Origin: Notospermus geniculatus
Taxonomy: Eukaryota > Nemertea > Pilidiophora > Heteronemertea > Lineidae
Assembly: GCA_002633025.1 (NCBI GenBank)
Contig: NMRB01001441.1
Span: forward strand, 66,108-130,107
Reading direction: 5' to 3'
Length of the DNA stretch: 64,000 bases
Shown: positions 58,305-64,000 of the stretch, piece after piece
How the letters are laid out: every line of letters starts with the position of its first letter
Numbering within the stretch: position 1 is the first letter of the stretch
The notes under the pieces: generated by a model
Databases searched by the model: none
The model's input: the letters and a program-made list of their open reading frames with translations, nothing else
Told to the model about the DNA's origin: nothing
Translations under genes and position numbers: made by a program

Positions 58305-59196
58305 GCTGAACGGGTTATTGTCGTCCTGGGTATAGACAAAGTATACCAAGGTTCAATTCGTCCAGACAAACTGTACCTGGGTATAGTTTTTCTGGACAAA
58401 CTGTACCCAGGGTATAGTTTTTCTTGACAAAGTGTACCGAGCTTCCCATATGTATACCTGATGACGAGGTTGGTATCCATGTCTCTGAATGCTGGTTACA
58501 TCGCCTTTATTTCCACCATTTCAATCCGGGTTTAGTGAAGGTAAAGTGTGAAAACAAGTGATTTTTTATATTGTTCATTTGCTTTTTTCCAATTCTTCAA
58601 TCCCATTTCGATCATTTCGGCCAATTCATTTCGGCCATTTCGATCATTTCGGCCGTTTCGATCATTTCGGCGACTTCATTTCGGCCGTTTCGATCATTTC
58701 GGCCATTTGGCTCCGGGTTTTAGTAAAGGTTAAATATGAAAATACATGTAAGTAAATTGACAATATAAAAATTCACTTTTTCCCAATTCTTCAATCCTAT
58801 TTCGATGACTTCGGCCGTTTTAATCATTTCGATCATGTCGGCCATTTCATTCTGGGTTTAATAATTAACACTTTGAAAACACATTCCACCCTTGTGTCTC
58901 TTAATCAAATCAACACATTTTTCTTAATCTCTCGCCCTTTTGAAACAAATATAAAATCTCTGTACATAGGGACTGAGGATAAATATTGCTTGAGGTTGCC
59001 CTGGTCGACCCAACTTACGCTATTTTGACCGGCAAGGCCAAGTTGCCATGTAACATTGCGATAACAATCTCGTCTTCAGGTTTACATATGGGAAACTGGG
59101 TACACTTTCTCAAGACGACATTGAACGACATCGACTGGACGACATTGAACCTGGGTATACTTTGTCTATACCCAGGAAGACAATAACCCCTTCAGC
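58305..59196. mobile_element. GCTGAA foldback family, copy with TSD CATCATGAA/CATAATGAA (892 bp)
   Basis: Ends GCTGAACGGGTTATTGTCGT and inverse; 9-bp duplications with one mismatch at 58296-58304 and 59197-59205. The interior has a CATTTCGGCCATTTCGATCA minisatellite (58604-58700, and again 58798-58850). Confidence 0.9.
58604..58850. repeat. ATTTCGGCC/ATTTCGATC minisatellite
   Basis: Nine-base units alternate; two blocks are separated by about 100 bp of related leader sequence (AAATTGACAATATAAAAATTC). Confidence 0.9.
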
Positions 59197-59340
59197 CATA
59201 ATGAACCGGTGGTTTAAACTCGAGCTTAGTTATTAATCCATTTTGCACACCGATTATCTTTTTGTATGATACATCCTGTACAGGACGTAGCCTCCACTGA
59301 TCACTTTAGTCTGCCACACGGGACAGTTCGCCGTGGTGCC

Positions 59341-59385
59341 ATGAACTCTACCGAAAACAGCTCCTATCGCCTAGATATGGAATAA
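59341..59385 (+). promoter_or_regulatory. Upstream open reading frame before the GPCR start
   Basis: ATG...TAA of 14 codons (MNSTENSSYRLDME), ending 7 bases before the GPCR ATG and in a different frame. It may lower translation of the main frame. With two N-glycosylation-type motifs, it also looks like a receptor N-terminus shifted out of frame. Confidence 0.45.
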
Positions 59386-59392
59386 TATAGCG

Positions 59393-60557
59393 ATGGATGG
59401 AATCGAAACGACAAGAAACATGGTGAGCAACAGTCTAGTTACGGTGGATAACTACTGGTTGATGGAGCTAGCGTTCAAGTATATGACACGGATCGGGTCT
59501 ATTTTGATCATCTTATTGGGGTTACCTGGCAACATCATGGCATTCCTTGTCGCTGCGAAACCAAGTAACCGGAACCAATCAACGTGCATCTACATGGCTG
59601 GTTTGGCCATGGCTGACAGCTTCGTTATCGTTCATTTTATTTATCATGCTTATTTGACATTTTGGTTGACGGGCGAGCAAATCCCAAACCAGGAACTGGC
59701 GTTTAAGTGAGTAGAATTGGTAGGCTGCGTGCGACATCTGCTAGTCGGCTTGCCCCGCCATTTACTATGCTCTCCCCACCTCTGGCGATTTCGCAACCCA
59801 AAGCTCTTGTCACCTGGTTGTTTACCTCATAATGCTGTTATCTTGACCGGTCATTTTCCTTCTGCAAATTGGTCCCTTCTGAGTCCGGCATTCTTCAAAT
59901 GAACTTCGTTTCGAATTTACCAAGATTGGTTCAAGATCATGCCGCAAGGAAGATTATTGGAAATCGCCCACGTGGTTAGGTCCGAAACCAATCGATTACA
60001 TTCAGTCATATGCCGAGACAGATGAAAAAGCTTGATTCCAGGATTAAGCTGCGTTTACCAGACATCCGGAATGCAGCATACGGACGCGGAATCCACGGCG
60101 GAAGCGATATGTTGTACGCGGAAATGCATTGCATTTTCCGCTTCCGCCTTCCGCAGTCCGCATTCTGCGTGTCAGCTAAACGCAGCTTTACACGGAATTG
60201 AATTAATTGTCCCTGATGTAATTTTTCTCTGCCGTGCTTTATCATGTCTGCTTGTAAACTCCAACTCCTTACTTCTTATGACTAAGGAAGCAGCCTGTCG
60301 CGGAGAATCTGATTTTCGCGCACATTTTGCATTTAGGTTTCTTTATTTCTTGGCTTATTCCGGTGGTATAACCTCAGGACTCTTCCTGGCCGAGATGTCC
60401 GTTGACCGTGCCATAGCAGTCTGGGCTCCGATGAAGGCAGTCATTTTGTGTAGCCCATCACGTGCCAAGAAGGTCATGGTCACGACGGCATTCTTTACGT
60501 TTCTATGCGATATACAACTATTCTGGGTCCAGTCGTATAGCATAGACGAAAGCACAG
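59393..60557 (+). CDS. Class A (rhodopsin-type) GPCR, first two exons, partial (178 aa)
   Basis: Exon 1 is 59393-59706 (donor GTGAGT), exon 2 is 60337-60557 (acceptor TTTAG, donor GTAAAC); the join restores a Lys codon and stays in frame. TM1 is residues 34-55 with GLPGN (Asn47 = 1.50). TM2 has LAMADS (Asp75 = 2.50). TM3 ends in EMSVDRAIAVW (Arg129 = 3.50, so DRA instead of DRY). TM4 is AKKVMVTTAFFTFLCDIQLF. Position 3.25, normally the disulphide Cys, is Phe104. The sequence is of the peptide-receptor kind found in large numbers in invertebrates. TM5-TM7 are not found up to 64000, so the gene continues outside or is incomplete. Confidence 0.82.
60047..60188. mobile_element. 142-bp MITE in the GPCR intron, AAGCTGCGTTTACC ends, TA TSD
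   Basis: AAGCTGCGTTTACCAGACATC and the inverted GCTAAACGCAGCTT bound it, with TA at 60045-60046 and 60189-60190. Near-palindromic middle (GCGGAAATGCATTGCATTTTC). Confidence 0.92.
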
Positions 60558-61001
60558 GTAAACGTGGCCATCTCTCTGCAGAATGTCCAGCTTTTTTGCT
60601 CCTTTGATGCTCTGTGACCAAACAGCTATTCATGTTATGCGCAGTGAAGAATTGCAAAGTCTGGTTCACAGGGCACAAAAAATACGATGTCAGTCCCCTC
60701 AGTTTGCCTCCCCCCGTCGGTTGCCAGGCCGACAAATCTAAATCAGCCTGCAGAGTGATCAGAAAGAAATATCTCAATGATCAATGAGTTGAAAACAGCG
60801 TTGTCTGTTTTGTTCTGATATGCTGTGTAGAATATGTAGGCCATTTTTGTGAGGTTTAATAAAGTGTCCCAGCGCATTTCACTGAAAAAACGAGAGGTCC
60901 ATGGGCCTGGCGCTCAACTGATATAAATTGGCCTGGGTTTGATATAAGGCAATTGCATGATGTAAGGGGTTTCGCAGCGTTGGAGGATGGGTAGTGGGTA
61001 A

Positions 61002-61250
61002 TTTTGTTGTACTGAATCGGCTCAACACACCACAACTTTGCCGTAAACGGTGAAATGTTCCTGCGCGGAAAATTGCCGGACGTTCGATTCAAGAATTTCC
61101 AGTGCGCGAGCATTTCCCTGTTTACATGTACAGTAGTTTGTGTAAGCCGGGGTTTGAATCCATTTTGTAACGCCCGGTAGTCAGCCGGCCAAAACCTGTA
61201 ATATAACTTTTGATGGCATTGGATATTGAAGTTGTTCAAATGGGTAGGTA
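61002..61250 (+). repeat. Direct repeat, partner at 56881-57129
   Basis: See 56881-57129. Confidence 0.9.
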
Positions 61251-62348
61251 GTTTTATTCACCAAACGTGCATGGTTAGGTAAGTTTTGCTAGTTACAAAG
61301 ACGGATTAAAGAGATAGTCCTATACATTTCAATTTTGGAAAATATACGGGATGCATACATGAACACTCTCGTCGGAGAATAATACGACACCAAGTTCTCC
61401 TAAATATCTCAAAAACTGTTGGACCTACAGCAATGGTATTAGCACCCAATCTGTAGCTACATGTTGGTGGTTTGCCAACAATCAAGTTTCACGAGTTAAG
61501 AAAAAAATGACATTATATAAAATCACTTTTTTCTTTTCTTTTTTCTCAATTTTTTGAAAAAAAATATTCCAATTTTAAATTTTCTTTCTGCAGTATATTC
61601 ACGTGCCTGACTGACCAACATCTGCAACATTTCTATTTAAAGTCCCAGCTCCAACCCCCGTCCAGGCACTCTTCATTTAGTTCATAATGATCTTATACTT
61701 TGGATAAAATGTGCATTTTCCACCAAAATGACTTTGCAATGAAGTTTTGTGTCCCTAAAAAACAAAAGGCACAGATGAGATCGGAAACCTCCGGTACTCG
61801 TCGGAATGATGACGTCAACTCAGGAATTCGGAACCAATCGGCTATCATCGGGCTAAGGTCTCATCGTCGCCATTTCGTGCTCGATTCAAAGTTTCAGTGG
61901 GGCGTACTAACCACTGAGCGCATGAAAATTCAAAAAGTCACCAACGTCTGTTAGTTACTGACCGAGAGCAGCTGGATTGGATTGAAAACCCGGGTGAAAA
62001 CAAAGCGAATCGTCCAAAAGGCCTGCTGTAGAAGGAAGCAGCCCAGCCGCAACACTGCCATGACCGCCCTGACGACGACGTCGTCACAAGTAGTGCTGGA
62101 GCACACAGGACGCAGAGGTGTGAGCCGACCGTGACGTGACTCGTGTGAAGTGCGCCACGCCATTGTTTGACGTAACGTCATTAGAGCATGCACGGCTCAT
62201 TTCGCTGCACCTCTGCAGCAGGTGTCCTCCAGCATGGCGGCTTGTCTTTACCCGAAATACCCTGCGAGTCGGCCATTTTTCCTGAGTTTACGTCACTTCC
62301 TGTTTGGGATCCACTTCACTCTCAGTCATTTTTTTGTTCGGGCGGGCA
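61251..62348. other. Intergenic / downstream of GPCR exon 2
   Basis: No GPCR exon recognised. T-rich at 61500-61590. The part 61960-62300 is richer in CpG, with ACGTCA and ATGGCGGC words, and could be promoter-like. Confidence 0.35.
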
Positions 62349-62357
62349 CTCCTGGGG

Positions 62358-63117
62358 GGCTTACTGGAAAATGCGGTACAGGCGGAACGGAATCACCCTC
62401 GTACCTAATCATGCCGTCATATCCCAAATGCACTGTATTTGTGACCTGCAGTCGCGGATGGTTGGGAGCATTGATTATTTCGTTATACACGTGTTTTTTA
62501 AATCATTTTTTTATTGGCATTGCCAACAATTCATCGCGGCCAATGGCGGAACCGGAGGAACTAACGTCACGACGTGGCGCTGAGACCGGTGCTTTTTTCC
62601 TCAAAACGGAGAGGTAGGCCCAATGGGCTCAATTAACCTCCGCGGCGATAAGGTACATGTACCCAAGCTTCCGATAATAATCGAAGTTCGGGCATAGTCC
62701 TGGATGCTTGCATGAGGCCTTGCGCAGCATAGATCTAGATCGGCGTTCATGGCATGCAGGGCAATAGAGTAGCCTACTGCTATGAGCGCCATCATAATGC
62801 CATGGTGAATGTTTATGAATATACAATGTAAGGTATGATATATAAGGTATGATATAAAGTATGACTTGAAATGAGGAAAAGAGATGTTGGCTTCACCATG
62901 AACAACAGATTATGAATATAAGGTTCTGCACGAGACAGGAGCTAGAAACGACCGCAGAGTCAGACTTTCTTCGCTAAATAATTCCTACTCCGCGAGAGTA
63001 GGGCGGCTATGACAATAACCAGTCTAGTCATCATAAGGCTATTGCAAAAATAATGGTCGCTCTCTTCGGCGGAACGAATCCGCTTGTTCCGTTCCGTTCC
63101 GCTTGTTCCAGTAAGCC
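62358..63117. mobile_element. Mutator-like TIR element with 9-bp duplication (GGCTTACTGGA ends), copy 2 (760 bp)
   Basis: The left end GGCTTACTGGAAAATGCGG and right end CCGCTTGTTCCAGTAAGCC are inverted. Exact 9-bp duplications CTCCTGGGG stand at 62349-62357 and 63118-63126. Terminal words are shared with 15509-16518. The interior has no recognised coding sequence. Confidence 0.85.
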
Positions 63118-63126
63118 CTCCTGGGG

Positions 63127-64000
63127 CCCTCAAAAAGTCTGCTTTTTTATGAAGTCGGTAAGAATTTCGAACAAACCATCAGCCGGTTGACATTTTTTTT
63201 CATTGTTGAACCAGTTACAGCAAGTAACTGATCCTGCTGGACGGGGGATGAAGCTGGGACGTTAAAGGGACATTATCATTAGCGAATTAATGCAGCCCGA
63301 TCCTTTCAATAAAGTTCATTATAACAAATTTTGCAGTTGAACCACCTTTTCTTACGTTAGCTAACATTAATGTTGGCTAATTTGTACCTAGGTTTAGCGC
63401 CGATGGAGGCAGCCATTGCGTAATGTGATATGACGTAGCTCCGGCTCACTTGTTTACGCCACCGTGACGCCACGACGTCACTCATCGGCCTTTAACCTCA
63501 GGTTTGTGCAAAAAAATGGTAGAAATGGCATCCGATTTCAGCTTTTTTTACAGTGTCTCCCATTTGTTCTGCCTGCAGGTCCCTCACGTAGACTTCGTCA
63601 CTAAAATGGTTGCTGCACAAGCGATATTTGTCGCCATTTATGCCTCGTACCACCACGTCCACTGCTCAACGACGTGACGTGACTACGGTCATGACGCGGA
63701 GGTGAGCCGGTGCTACGTCATAATGTCGCGAGATTTATTGCGAGGCCTGGAAAAAAGCGTCTGCTGCCAGGAAAATGGCTGCCCCCACTCCAGGAAAACA
63801 ACCTTATTCGAAGTCTAATTTTTCAGTGGTGTGTTACAAAATTGTCTTGTACTTTGTATCATCACTAAAAATGGACACGTTGATGTCCCTGAAGCCAGGG
63901 AAACAGTTATTAGTCTAGGTCATTATTGCTTTTATGTGGATAAAACCAGGTACTGCTATTGTTACGGCAGTTTTTCATACATTGCCATCAGGAGTAGGGT
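63127..64000. other. Intergenic, right edge
   Basis: Many TGACGT/ACGTCA words between 63420 and 63730 (CRE-like half sites) in CpG-rich sequence. No exon recognised. Confidence 0.4.

Noticed and set aside
56881-61250. LTRs of a retrotransposon around the GPCR
   Set aside because: Repeats lack TG...CA ends, target duplication, primer site and any gag or pol between them.
62188-62617. Two overlapping 131-residue frames as the missing GPCR exons
   Set aside because: No TM5-TM7 motifs (no NPxxY or FxxCWxP), and they cross the border of the TIR element at 62358.

Overview
This window is nuclear DNA of an animal. It has spliced genes with GT/AG introns, long stretches without coding sequence, many inverted-repeat transposons, a Helitron-class element and LTR retroelements. 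The very frequent word AGGCCTA and the mix of element types suggest a marine invertebrate deuterostome (echinoderm or hemichordate more likely than lancelet). That placement is an inference, not a measurement. One ambiguous base (position 33715) marks it as assembled sequence.

Layout. Positions 1 to about 12.4 kb look like the 3' part of one very large Helentron-type Helitron. It has a PIF1-like helicase fused to an endonuclease (3-2150), a three-exon RPA-like single-strand-binding protein gene (7910-9381), a block of ten ~194-bp satellite units that each carry hairpins (9790-11990), and a terminal GC hairpin (12356-12375). A Penelope-type hammerhead-like motif lies just beyond it. From 13.8 to 31.3 kb the window is a mosaic of foldback elements and MITEs. 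Between them are a phased hairpin array (16.59-17.22 kb) and two inverted broken copies of a GEDTDLL/Cys-rich protein family gene (19.3-20.5 kb). A PIF/Harbinger remnant, with a Myb-like gene facing a truncated DDE transposase, occupies 31.8-33.7 kb.

From 35.6 to 37.1 kb a TIR element carries the first exon of a RecQ-like helicase, itself interrupted by a foldback element. At 38.0-42.0 kb lies a young, complete, gag-only LTR retrotransposon (LTRs 194/196 identical) inserted in an older MITE. A second, broken gag is at 50.3-51.4 kb. The only convincing host gene is the 5' part of a class A GPCR (two exons, 59393-60557), which runs off the window or is incomplete.

The most notable pattern is at the whole-window scale. 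Five dispersed foldback elements share termini GCTGAA...TTCAGC and are each flanked by a 9-bp target duplication. Two further elements share termini GGCTTACTGGA...CCAGTAAGCC and also have exact 9-bp duplications, one of them carrying a THAP-like exon fragment. A third group, with TA duplications and AAG(C/G)C...G(G/C)CTT termini, has about nine members. A separate 474-bp palindrome has CACGGTG ends and a 5-bp duplication, as Transib/RAG-type elements do. Most of the window is therefore transposons acting on transposons, with gene fragments caught inside some of them.
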